Source: Verrucomicrobiales bacterium (lineage in GTDB: Bacteria > Verrucomicrobiota > Verrucomicrobiia > Limisphaerales > UBA1096). Taken from it: a DNA stretch of 13,768 nt. The stretch spans positions 1-13,768 of the forward strand of contig WTHH01000194.1 in assembly GCA_011523195.1 (NCBI GenBank), given 5' to 3'. Made by a program: the position numbers and the translations under genes. This document shows positions 1-6,013 of the stretch, piece after piece (within the stretch, counting starts at the first letter, position 1; each line of letters starts with the position of its first letter). Below the pieces are notes generated by a model. That model ran no database searches. It was not told the origin of the DNA and saw nothing but the letters and a program-made list of their open reading frames with translations.

Positions 1-87
1 GCGCTGACGATCTACGACATGTGCAAGGCGATCGACAAGCAGATGGTCATTTCTGAAATCAGAGTGACCTCAAAAACCAAGCGTTGA
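1..87 (+). CDS. moaC: MoaC C-terminus (cyclic pyranopterin monophosphate synthase), partial
   Basis: The window opens inside this gene; 28 codons and a TGA stop remain. The peptide begins ALTIYDMCKAIDKQMVIS, which matches the highly conserved end of MoaC (family pattern ALTxYDMCKAxDKxMxI). MoaC works with MoaA in the first step of molybdenum cofactor synthesis, forming cyclic pyranopterin monophosphate from the GTP-derived intermediate. The catalytic lysine and aspartate of the family's KAxDK stretch are visible. The last codons (ACC AAG CGT TGA) carry a CCAAGCG half-site of the dispersed palindrome found throughout this window. The tail after the conserved block is variable in the family, so the half-site is tolerated there. 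Only the start of the gene is missing. Confidence 0.88.
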   Translation, partial: ALTIYDMCKAIDKQMVISEIRVTSKTKR

Positions 88-129
88 AGGCATCCCTCAA
101 ATTGACTCGTAAAATGAATCAACCGGGCT

Positions 130-171
130 ATGCTGAGCGACCTGCCTGAAGAGAAAAAACAGGCACCCTGA
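130..171 (+). CDS. Possible 13-codon leader ORF overlapping the KamA start
   Basis: An ATG at 130 opens a short frame reading MLSDLPEEKKQAP that stops with TGA at 169-171. The A of this stop is the A of the KamA ATG, a TGATG overlap typical of translational coupling. No Shine-Dalgarno sequence precedes it. The arrangement fits a leader that passes ribosomes to the aminomutase gene, and two lysine codons in a row precede a lysine-type enzyme. A chance short frame is equally possible. Confidence 0.22.
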   Translation: MLSDLPEEKKQAP

Positions 172-1559
172 TGATTGAAGAGGCAGCCATTGCACAAAAC
201 GAATCGCCCTGCGCCCAGCCGGGTGGCGGCGGGCCGCTGTCGTACGCTTTCGATCGCACGGAGTTTTGGCGGGCGATTCCCTTGTGGCGCGATGTCGATG
301 CGGAGACTTTTGGAGACTTCCGCTGGCAGCAGCGCAACTCGGTGACATCCATTCAGGGTATACAGGAGGCGCTGGGGGAATTGGCCAAGCCGGCGTTGAT
401 CGCCGACATTGAGGCTGGCCTGCTCAAGACGCCGATGAACGTGCGTCTCACCCCGTACATTTTTTCTCGTATTCATTGGGGCAACGTGGAGGACGATCCG
501 GTGCGCCGCCAGTTTTTGCCGCTTGGCTCGCAGTTCGTGCCGGATCATCCGCATGTGATGGACGACTCGCTGGCCGAGGACAGCAACAAGGCGACACCGC
601 ACCTGACACATCGTTACCCTGACAAGGCCCTGTTTTTGCCGATCACACTCTGTCCGGTTTATTGCTCCTTTTGCACGCGCAGCAGGGTGGTTGGCGGCAG
701 CACGGCGGTGAAGAGTAAATCCACCTACGGTGCGAAGTCCACTGAGTGGGACGCCACGTTCGACTACATCCGCAGCCAGCCGGAGTTGGAGGACATCGTC
801 ATCTCCGGCGGGGACGCGTTGTTGCTGCGACCAAACCAGATCCGGCAGATCGGCACGACGCTGCTGCAGATCCCGACCGTGCGGCGGATCCGCTTTGCGA
901 CCAAGGGGCTGGCGATCATGCCGATGAAATTCACCAGTGACACCGAATGGGTGGAGGCACTGGGGGAGGTTTGCCAGCTTGGCCGCGAACGGATGAAGGA
1001 GGTTGCGCTGCACACGCACTTCAACACCGACCGCGAGATCACGGCATGGACGGCGCGTGCGATGGAAGCACTGGCGACCACCGGTGTGCGAGTGCGAAAC
1101 CAGTCCGTGCTCATCAGCGGGGTAAACGACGGGTTCGACTGCCTGCACTATACCAACAAGAAACTTTCCAGCCTGCTCGTCCAGCCGTACTACGTTTACC
1201 TGCACGACATGGTCCCCGGTTGCGAGCATCTCCGCACCACGGTGGACCGGGCCGAGTACCTGTCCCGCCGTTTGCAGGGCTCGATCGCCGGCTTCAACAC
1301 GCCGCGCGTGGTCTGCGATGCCCCCGGCGGCGGCGGCAAGCGGGAGATTTCCAGTTACACGCTGTACGACCGGGAGATCGGCGTGTCTGCGTGGACCTCG
1401 CCCACGGCCAAACCGGGCGAGATCTTCTACTACTACGATCCTATTCACTGGTTGCCGGAGGATGGCCAGGCGCTCTGGGCCAACGAGGCCGAGATCGGCC
1501 GCCGCTTGGCCAAGTTCAAAACCGAAGCCGAGTCCAAGGCCGAAGCCACCCGCCACTGA
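171..1559 (+). CDS. KamA-family radical SAM aminomutase (lysine 2,3-aminomutase-like)
   Basis: A 462-residue protein of the lysine 2,3-aminomutase family, which uses a 4Fe-4S cluster, S-adenosylmethionine and PLP to shift an amino group from C2 to C3. The cluster motif CX3CX2C is C161, C165 and C168 (LCPVYCSFCTRSR). The PLP lysine is K390 in DAPGGGGK. Two aspartates that bind the side-chain ammonium of lysine in the clostridial enzyme appear to be kept: D346 in HDMVPG and D383 just before the glycine run. L-lysine is therefore a plausible substrate, although the family also holds glutamate and arginine mutases and EpmB, which modifies elongation factor P. No EF-P gene is in view to decide. 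The C-terminal tail carries a CGCTTGGCCAAG copy at 1503-1514. The start ATG overlaps a short leader frame, and no Shine-Dalgarno is visible. Confidence 0.88.
   Translation: MIEEAAIAQNESPCAQPGGGGPLSYAFDRTEFWRAIPLWRDVDAETFGDFRWQQRNSVTSIQGIQEALGELAKPALIADIEAGLLKTPMNVRLTPYIFSRIHWGNVEDDPVRRQFLPLGSQFVPDHPHVMDDSLAEDSNKATPHLTHRYPDKALFLPITLCPVYCSFCTRSRVVGGSTAVKSKSTYGAKSTEWDATFDYIRSQPELEDIVISGGDALLLRPNQIRQIGTTLLQIPTVRRIRFATKGLAIMPMKFTSDTEWVEALGEVCQLGRERMKEVALHTHFNTDREITAWTARAMEALATTGVRVRNQSVLISGVNDGFDCLHYTNKKLSSLLVQPYYVYLHDMVPGCEHLRTTVDRAEYLSRRLQGSIAGFNTPRVVCDAPGGGGKREISSYTLYDREIGVSAWTSPTAKPGEIFYYYDPIHWLPEDGQALWANEAEIGRRLAKFKTEAESKAEATRH
1503..1514. repeat. Copy of the dispersed palindrome inside the KamA 3' end
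   Basis: CGCTTGGCCAAG, matching the left 12 of 14 bases of the consensus CGCTTGGCCAAGCG. It is read as Arg-Leu-Ala-Lys, 16-19 codons before the stop. Because Leu-Ala-Lys is an ordinary tripeptide, coding constraint may contribute. Confidence 0.6.
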
Positions 1560-1588
1560 CGCAAAGGCAGGGATGTCCCCGTTCCTCG

Positions 1589-1716
1589 CGCTTGGCCAAG
1601 TGGACAGTTTGGACTGCGGTGGCAAGCGAAGCGCGACACCGCTTTTGGATGGATGAGCGTGCTTAGGGAACAGGTTAATTGAGAAAGCTCCGTCGCCGCT
1701 GCGCTCTGACGGAGCA
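1589..1716. repeat. Composite intergenic repeat with two hairpins (Verrucomicrobia-like)
   Basis: This spacer between the aminomutase and ankyrin genes begins with a copy of the dispersed palindrome (CGCTTGGCCAAG at 1589-1600). It continues into a segment with a 6-bp stem, GCGGTG at 1616-1621 against CACCGC at 1637-1642. Further on is a perfect 8-bp stem, GCTCCGTC at 1687-1694 against GACGGAGC at 1708-1715, with a 13-nt loop. On the minus strand the first segment translates to SGVALRLPPQSK. I recall very similar spurious peptides from many verrucomicrobial genomes, which suggests a repeat of that phylum. Neither hairpin has a following T-run, so neither is a convincing intrinsic terminator. 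Confidence 0.5.
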
Positions 1717-1725
1717 CTCCAAATA

Positions 1726-1739
1726 CGCTTGGCCAAGCG
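1726..1739. repeat. Exact 14-bp palindrome CGCTTGGCCAAGCG, copy upstream of the ankyrin gene
   Basis: A perfect copy in the spacer, ending 44 nt before the ankyrin-protein ATG. A T-rich tract follows (1746-1758). As RNA the palindrome could fold as a 5-bp stem with a GGCC loop, so it might act as a weak terminator for the upstream gene; as DNA it is a symmetrical site suited to a dimeric binding protein. Confidence 0.8.
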
Positions 1740-1759
1740 CAATCGTTTGTGTTTTTTTA

Positions 1760-1765
1760 TATACT
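1760..1765 (+). promoter_or_regulatory. Possible -10 box for the ankyrin gene
   Basis: TATACT matches five of six bases of TATAAT and lies 18 nt before the ATG in the only AT-rich stretch of the spacer. No acceptable -35 box lies 16-18 nt upstream; the palindrome at 1726-1739 occupies roughly that region, which would suit an operator or activator site. Weak evidence. Confidence 0.25.
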
Positions 1766-1783
1766 CTTTAATCTTCCTTCAGC

Positions 1784-2593
1784 ATGAACAGTCGCCTGGT
1801 TTTGGTTTTAATCGGCTTGGTCGCCATATCGCCGTGCGTTTTCGGGCCGTTAATTTTGGATTATTTTCAGATTGAGGGACTCGACGAAGAATCTGGTTCG
1901 GGCAAGGCCGTGACTGCTGTCGTGGTTGTTTTGGGATTGCTTGGCTTGGCCATGATCATTCTTTCGTTGAGTGGTGGCACACCACGCGCCGTTTTAGACG
2001 AGATACGATCACGGTCTGTTCCGAAACATTTCTCCGAGGCGTTGAGCGTTCTCTGTATACTGCTTGCGGTTAGCGGTGGACTAGTTGCATTGAATTCTGA
2101 AGGACAAACATCGCTGATCGGATTGGTGGTGGGCGTGCTGGCCGTGGCGGGTTGGATCGGGTTTGCGTTTTTGTCCAAGCCCACCTTGCGTGAGTTGGCC
2201 AAGGGCTCCATCCACCACGCCTGTCTGTTGGGAGATGTTGTGGAAATCGATCGGCACCTAGCGAACGGAACCGACGTTAACTTGCGGGACGAATCGTTGG
2301 CATGCGCATCGCCGTTGCACTGGATGTGTTTACAAGAAAGTTCGATCACCATCGATCGGCACAAGGGTGGATATTTTCTTGAGAGAACCCGTTTGGAGGT
2401 CGTTAAGCATCTCATCGCTAACGGCGCCGACTTGAATTTGCGAATCACAAAAGGAGAAGTTGCCGGTATGACTCCGCTGGATCTGGCGAGATTAAACGAG
2501 GAAAACGAGGTGGCTGAATTGTTGGAACAACACGGTGGGGTTTCGTCAGGATTGTCAATCGGTCAGCTAGAATACGAAAAGCCAAGCGCTTGA
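1784..2593 (+). CDS. Membrane protein with C-terminal ankyrin repeats
   Basis: A 269-residue protein of unknown role. The N-terminal half holds about four hydrophobic segments (near residues 4-26, 42-63, 85-104 and 109-130), so it sits in the inner membrane. The C-terminal half has ankyrin-type signatures: a partial repeat from about 141 (IHHACLLGDVVEIDRHLANG), one around 174-218 (SPLHWMC ... VVKHLIANGADLNLR), and one from 228 (MTPLDLARLNEENEVAELL). Ankyrin repeats bind partner proteins, so this is probably a tethered interaction module. By eye the gene is less GC-rich and uses more T-ending codons than its neighbours, a possible sign of recent arrival. The last codons and the stop (CCA AGC GCT TGA) form a CAAGCGCTTG palindrome related to the dispersed repeat. 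Start chosen at the only ATG before the first membrane segment; no Shine-Dalgarno is visible. Confidence 0.78.
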   Translation: MNSRLVLVLIGLVAISPCVFGPLILDYFQIEGLDEESGSGKAVTAVVVVLGLLGLAMIILSLSGGTPRAVLDEIRSRSVPKHFSEALSVLCILLAVSGGLVALNSEGQTSLIGLVVGVLAVAGWIGFAFLSKPTLRELAKGSIHHACLLGDVVEIDRHLANGTDVNLRDESLACASPLHWMCLQESSITIDRHKGGYFLERTRLEVVKHLIANGADLNLRITKGEVAGMTPLDLARLNEENEVAELLEQHGGVSSGLSIGQLEYEKPSA

Positions 2594-2627
2594 CGCCTCA
2601 ATCGTGGGGCCGGTATGGTCGCGGCCC

Positions 2628-3272
2628 ATGAGGGAAGGCTTGGAGGTAAATAATTTTTTGGTCCCAATGGTCGTCGAGCAGACCGGCCGCGGTGAACGCG
2701 GCTACGACATCTACTCGCGCCTGTTGGTGGACCGGATCGTGTTCATTGGTACACCGATTGATGACACCATTTCAAATCTGGTGATCGCGCAATTGTTGTT
2801 CCTGCAGATGCAGGATCCGAAGAAGGACATTCACCTGTACATCAACTCGCCCGGCGGCAGTATCACTGCCGGCCTGGCCGTGTACGACACGATGCAGTTT
2901 TTGACCTGCGACGTGAACACCTACTGCATCGGGCAGGCCGCCAGCATGGGCGCCGTGCTGCTCTCCGCCGGAACCAAGGGCAAACGCTACGCGCTGCCCA
3001 ATGCGCGAATCATGATTCACCAGCCGTGGGGCGGCGCGCAGGGCAACGCCTCGGACATCGAGATTCAGGCTGCAGAAATCCAGAGACTGAAGGATCGACT
3101 CAACGAGATTCTGGCGGAACATACCGGCCAGAAAATGAAGAAGATCGTCGAGGACTCGGATCGCGATTATTTCATGTCGCCCGGTGAGGCCAAGAAATAC
3201 GGTCTCGTGGACGAGGTGGTGAAGTCCCGCAAGGAGGTCGCCAGTCTCAAGGACGAAAAAAAGAAGAAATAA
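2628..3272 (+). CDS. clpP: ATP-dependent Clp protease proteolytic subunit ClpP
   Basis: Serine peptidase that forms the tetradecameric degradation chamber used with ClpX. From the ATG at 2628 the catalytic triad is S106 (QAASMGAV), H131 (MIHQPWGG) and D180 (SDRDYF), with the family spacing of 25 residues between Ser and His. The SPGGSITAG oxyanion region is intact. The start is uncertain. ATG 2628 gives a short N-terminal extension (MREGLEVNNFLVPMVVEQ) like the propeptide of the E. coli enzyme. A GTG at 2604 also lies in frame. The one clear Shine-Dalgarno of the window (GGAGG, 2642-2646) instead points to TTG 2658, 11 nt downstream, or ATG 2667. PWGG replaces the common PLGG after the catalytic histidine. 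The gene is followed after 6 nt by clpX. Trigger factor, often upstream of clpP, is absent here. Confidence 0.95.
   Translation: MREGLEVNNFLVPMVVEQTGRGERGYDIYSRLLVDRIVFIGTPIDDTISNLVIAQLLFLQMQDPKKDIHLYINSPGGSITAGLAVYDTMQFLTCDVNTYCIGQAASMGAVLLSAGTKGKRYALPNARIMIHQPWGGAQGNASDIEIQAAEIQRLKDRLNEILAEHTGQKMKKIVEDSDRDYFMSPGEAKKYGLVDEVVKSRKEVASLKDEKKKK
2642..2646 (+). promoter_or_regulatory. Shine-Dalgarno inside the annotated clpP 5' end
   Basis: GGAGG followed by an AT-rich run and TTG at 2658 (11-nt gap), then ATG at 2667 (20-nt gap). Other genes in the window lack such a sequence, so it may mark the true start of a ClpP without the N-terminal extension (about 204 residues). Confidence 0.4.
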
Positions 3273-3278
3273 CCTGAC

Positions 3279-4580
3279 ATGGCCCGGCCCAATCAAATCA
3301 CCTTGTGCAGCTTCTGTGGCAAATCCCACGCGGAGGTGCGCAAACTCATCGCCGGGCCGGGTGTGTACATTTGCGACAGCTGCATCCTCGTCTGCAAAAA
3401 CGTCCTCGACAAGGAACTGCAGGACGAAGAGAAGAAAAAAGCGATCAAACTCAAGGTTCCCCGTCCCAAGCAGATCAAGGCCGAGTTGGACCGGCACTGC
3501 ATTGGTCAGGACGACGCGAAAAAGGCGTTGGCTGTCGCAGTGCATAACCACTACAAGCGAATCCAATCCGGCCTTGCAGTGAAAACCGACGGCGACGACA
3601 AGATTATCGCCGCCGGTTCCGAGGACGAAAACGAGATTGAGATTGAGAAGAGCAACATCCTACTCCTTGGCCCGACCGGTTCCGGCAAAACGCTTTTAGC
3701 TCGCACACTGGCCCGGATGCTCGACGTGCCGTTCGCCATCGCGGATGCCACCACGCTGACAGAGGCCGGATACGTGGGCGATGACGTCGAAAACATCGTT
3801 CTGCGGCTATTGCAGGCGGCAAATTACGACGTGAAGCGCGCGCAGGTCGGGATCATTTACGTCGACGAAATCGACAAAATCACCCGCCGTACCGAGAACG
3901 TATCCATCACCCGTGACGTGTCCGGCGAAGGCGTGCAGCAGGCACTGCTCAAGATTCTCGAGGGCACCGTCTGCAACGTCCCGCCGCAGGGTGGCCGCAA
4001 GCATCCGCAGCAGGAATACATCAAGCTCGACACCACCAACGTGTTGTTTATTTGTGGCGGAGCGTTCGTCGATCTCGACAAGGTGGTGGAGCGTCGCATC
4101 GGCAAGCACGTAATGGGCTTCTCCGGCGATGGCGAGTCGGATGCCCCGGAAACGGCACTCGACTCCAATACCATCCTGCGCCACGTCGAGCCGGAGGATC
4201 TGCTGGGCTACGGCTTTATCCCGGAATTTATCGGCCGTTTGCCGGTACACACCGCGCTGCAGGAACTCGACGAGGAACAACTCGTGCGCGTGATGACCGA
4301 GCCGAAAAACGCCCTCATTAAACAGTACGCCAAACTGCTCGAGATGGACGGCGTGAAACTGAACATCACCGACGGCGCCATGCGCGAACTGGCCAAGGCG
4401 GCCATCAAGCGGGGCACCGGCGCGCGCGGCCTGCGCAGTCTGATGGAGAAACTAATGCTCGACACCATGTACGAGATCCCCGATGCCGATGACATCTCCT
4501 CGGTGAAGATCGACGAGAAAGTCGTGCTTGGCCAAGCGCAACCCGCCATTCATCGCCGGCAGAAAAAAGCCGCGGCCTGA
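3279..4580 (+). CDS. clpX: ClpX, ATP-dependent unfoldase of the ClpXP protease
   Basis: A 433-residue AAA+ unfoldase that recognises and threads substrates into ClpP. The N-terminal zinc-binding domain has C10, C13, C32 and C35. Walker A is GPTGSGKT (131-138), the GYVG pore loop is at 164-167, Walker B is D196-E197, the RKH loop appears in GGRKHPQQEY, and a GARGLRS sensor-2 motif follows. The ClpP-docking tripeptide, usually IGF or LGF, reads MGF (279-281). Near the end a copy of the dispersed palindrome is translated as VLGQAQ, followed by a short basic tail absent from the conserved core. It starts 6 nt after clpP and ends 9 nt before the aminotransferase gene, so the three are probably co-transcribed. 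No Shine-Dalgarno, only a purine-rich stretch. Confidence 0.97.
   Translation: MARPNQITLCSFCGKSHAEVRKLIAGPGVYICDSCILVCKNVLDKELQDEEKKKAIKLKVPRPKQIKAELDRHCIGQDDAKKALAVAVHNHYKRIQSGLAVKTDGDDKIIAAGSEDENEIEIEKSNILLLGPTGSGKTLLARTLARMLDVPFAIADATTLTEAGYVGDDVENIVLRLLQAANYDVKRAQVGIIYVDEIDKITRRTENVSITRDVSGEGVQQALLKILEGTVCNVPPQGGRKHPQQEYIKLDTTNVLFICGGAFVDLDKVVERRIGKHVMGFSGDGESDAPETALDSNTILRHVEPEDLLGYGFIPEFIGRLPVHTALQELDEEQLVRVMTEPKNALIKQYAKLLEMDGVKLNITDGAMRELAKAAIKRGTGARGLRSLMEKLMLDTMYEIPDADDISSVKIDEKVVLGQAQPAIHRRQKKAAA
4525..4538. repeat. Palindrome copy in the last codons of clpX
   Basis: TGCTTGGCCAAGCG matches 13 of 14 consensus bases. It is read in the frame CTT GGC CAA GCG (Leu-Gly-Gln-Ala), not the Leu-Ala-Lys frame seen elsewhere, and lies about 14 codons before the stop in the poorly conserved C-terminal tail. 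Codon choice alone is therefore an unlikely cause. Confidence 0.75.
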
Positions 4581-4589
4581 ACTCCAACC

Positions 4590-5780
4590 ATGTCCAACGA
4601 CTTCAAGCCCGGCGACGTGGTCGCCCAGCAGGTTCAACGCATTCCCCGCTCCGGTATCCGCGAGTTTTTTGACCTCGTACAGGGACGCCGCGACGTCATC
4701 TCACTTGGCGTGGGTGAACCGGACTTCGTCACCCCGTGGCACATTCGTGAGGCGGCGATCTACTCGCTTGAGCGCGGCCGAACTAGCTACACCTCGAACC
4801 TTGGCCTGCCGAGACTGCGCGAGGCCATCAGTGAATACGTCAGCTCGACCTTTGGTGTGCGGTACGATTCTGAGTCGGAAATCCTCGTCAGCGTGGGCGT
4901 GAGCGAGGCGCTCGACATTGCCCTGCGCGCGATCATCAACCCGGGCGATGAGATCATCTATCACGAGCCCTGCTACGTCAGCTACGCCCCCGGGATTTTA
5001 CTGGCACACGGAGTGCCTGTACGGGTGCCTTGTCTTGCCGAGGATGGCTTTGCCGTGACGGCGGAGGCGATCGAGCGGGCCATCACGTCGAAGAGCAAGG
5101 CTCTGGTTTTGAATTTTCCGACCAATCCGACAGGCGGCACCATGACCCGCGAAGCGCTGTTGAAGATCGCCGGTTTGGCCAAACGGCACAACCTGCTGGT
5201 GATCACCGACGAGATTTACTCCGAGCTGACGTTCGAGGGGGAACACATCAGCATCGCGTCGCTGCCCGGGATGGCCGAGCGCACGATCTTTCTGCACGGC
5301 TTTTCCAAGGCCTACGCGATGACCGGCTTCCGCATCGGCTACGCCTGCGGACCGGCGGAACTGATCGACGCGATGATGCGCATCCACCAGTACTCCATGC
5401 TCTGCGCCAGCATCGTCAGCCAGGACGCCGCGATCGAGGCGCTCGAGAACGGTGCCGGACCGGCAGGCGAGATGAAGGAACAGTTCCGCCTGCGCCGCAA
5501 CTACATTGTCGACGCCTACAACGCCATGGGTCTGGACTGCCATTTTCCGCGCGGCTCGTTTTACGCCTTCCCCAGCGTGCAGTCGACCGGGCTCAGTTCC
5601 AGCGAGTTTGCCTCGCGACTTGTGACGGAGGAAAACGTGGCCTGTGTTCCCGGCAACGCATTCGGCGAGCCGGGCGAGGGTTTCCTGCGCTGCTGCTTTG
5701 CCACCGGCCTTGAGCAAATCAAGCTCGCCTGCGAGCGAACCGGCCGCTTCGTCAAAAACCTGAACAAGGCCGGCGCCTAA
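4590..5780 (+). CDS. PLP-dependent class I/II aminotransferase
   Basis: A 396-residue cytosolic aminotransferase of fold type I, in the aspartate-aminotransferase subgroup. Visible key residues are N179 in NPTGG, D207 in DEIYSEL (pairs with the pyridine nitrogen), the Schiff-base lysine K240 in SKAYAMTGFRIGY, and R367 in FLRCCFA, which binds the substrate carboxylate. The TSNLGLPRLREAISEY stretch is also typical. The amino-acid specificity cannot be read from sequence; relatives act on aspartate, aromatic amino acids or N-acetyl-diaminopimelate. The gene begins 9 nt after clpX, implying co-expression with the protease. The TTGGCCAA core at 5175-5182, in the variant GTTTGGCCAAAC, is read as Leu-Ala-Lys. 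A CCAAGCG half-site follows the TAA stop by two bases. Confidence 0.9.
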   Translation: MSNDFKPGDVVAQQVQRIPRSGIREFFDLVQGRRDVISLGVGEPDFVTPWHIREAAIYSLERGRTSYTSNLGLPRLREAISEYVSSTFGVRYDSESEILVSVGVSEALDIALRAIINPGDEIIYHEPCYVSYAPGILLAHGVPVRVPCLAEDGFAVTAEAIERAITSKSKALVLNFPTNPTGGTMTREALLKIAGLAKRHNLLVITDEIYSELTFEGEHISIASLPGMAERTIFLHGFSKAYAMTGFRIGYACGPAELIDAMMRIHQYSMLCASIVSQDAAIEALENGAGPAGEMKEQFRLRRNYIVDAYNAMGLDCHFPRGSFYAFPSVQSTGLSSSEFASRLVTEENVACVPGNAFGEPGEGFLRCCFATGLEQIKLACERTGRFVKNLNKAGA

Positions 5781-5815
5781 ACCAAGCGCAAGGTGGACGG
5801 CTGCCCCGGCCGTCC
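5781..5815. repeat. Half-site plus GC-rich hairpin after the aminotransferase gene
   Basis: ACCAAGCG follows directly on the stop codon. A perfect 7-bp stem follows, GGACGGC at 5795-5801 against GCCGTCC at 5809-5815, with a 7-nt loop. No T-run follows, so a Rho-independent terminator is unlikely, but the hairpin may stabilise the clpP-clpX-aminotransferase transcript end. The same GC-rich form suggests a REP-like element. Confidence 0.45.
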
Positions 5816-5915
5816 TCTGGTCAAGACACATCTCTTGGTCAAGCGTTGATCGGCCGCCGGGTATGGTGAATGCGGGTAGTCTATTTTAAGACACCAAGCC
5901 AAGCGATTGGTTTTA
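5816..5915. repeat. Spacer with direct repeat and degenerate palindrome copies
   Basis: TGGTCAAG occurs twice, at 5818-5825 and 5836-5843; the second is part of CTTGGTCAAGCG, one base off the dispersed palindrome. ACCAAGCCAAGCGATTGGT at 5893-5911 contains a further CCAAGCG and has ends that pair (ACCAA/TTGGT). No convincing gene was found here. Confidence 0.4.
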
Positions 5916-5954
5916 GGTGGTGAGCCAGATGATGTAGGCGATCCAATCCCCCAC

Positions 5955-5989
5955 AAAAAAACGCGGCCGGCAGATGGCGACCGCGTTTT
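5955..5989 (-). terminator. Intrinsic terminator for the cyclophilin-FKBP gene
   Basis: A 9-bp stem, AAAACGCGG at 5958-5966 against CCGCGTTTT at 5981-5989, with a 14-nt loop. Read on the minus strand the hairpin ends in a run of seven T (complement of 5955-5961), 25 nt beyond the stop codon at 6014. The plus side ends TTTTGTTT, so it may also stop rightward transcription from the clp operon. Confidence 0.75.
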
Positions 5990-6013
5990 GTTTAAAATCG
6001 TACGTGCTTCGCG

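Noticed and set aside
381..388. TTGGCCAA in KamA (and at 2195 and 5175) as genuine copies of the element
   Set aside because: Only the core, or core plus a few bases, matches and all are read Leu-Ala-Lys; counted for the core total but not listed as separate features.
1687..1715. 8-bp stem as a Rho-independent terminator for kamA
   Set aside because: The loop is 13 nt and no T-run follows; listed as part of a repeat instead.
12..1742. 576-codon open frame on the minus strand antisense to KamA
   Set aside because: It lies opposite a gene with clear radical SAM and PLP motifs, has no domain character of its own, and such long antisense frames are common in GC-rich DNA.
2772..3566. 264-codon minus-strand frame across clpP and clpX
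   Set aside because: Shadow of two certain genes; spans their junction and shows no motif.
4998..5831. 277-codon minus-strand frame opposite the aminotransferase
   Set aside because: Shadow of a gene with all expected catalytic residues.
5913..5951. Minus-strand segment reading GDWIAYIIWLTT then stop, like a protein C-terminus
   Set aside because: Upstream the frame passes through the terminator hairpin and into the wrong frame of the immunophilin gene; too short to support a gene remnant.
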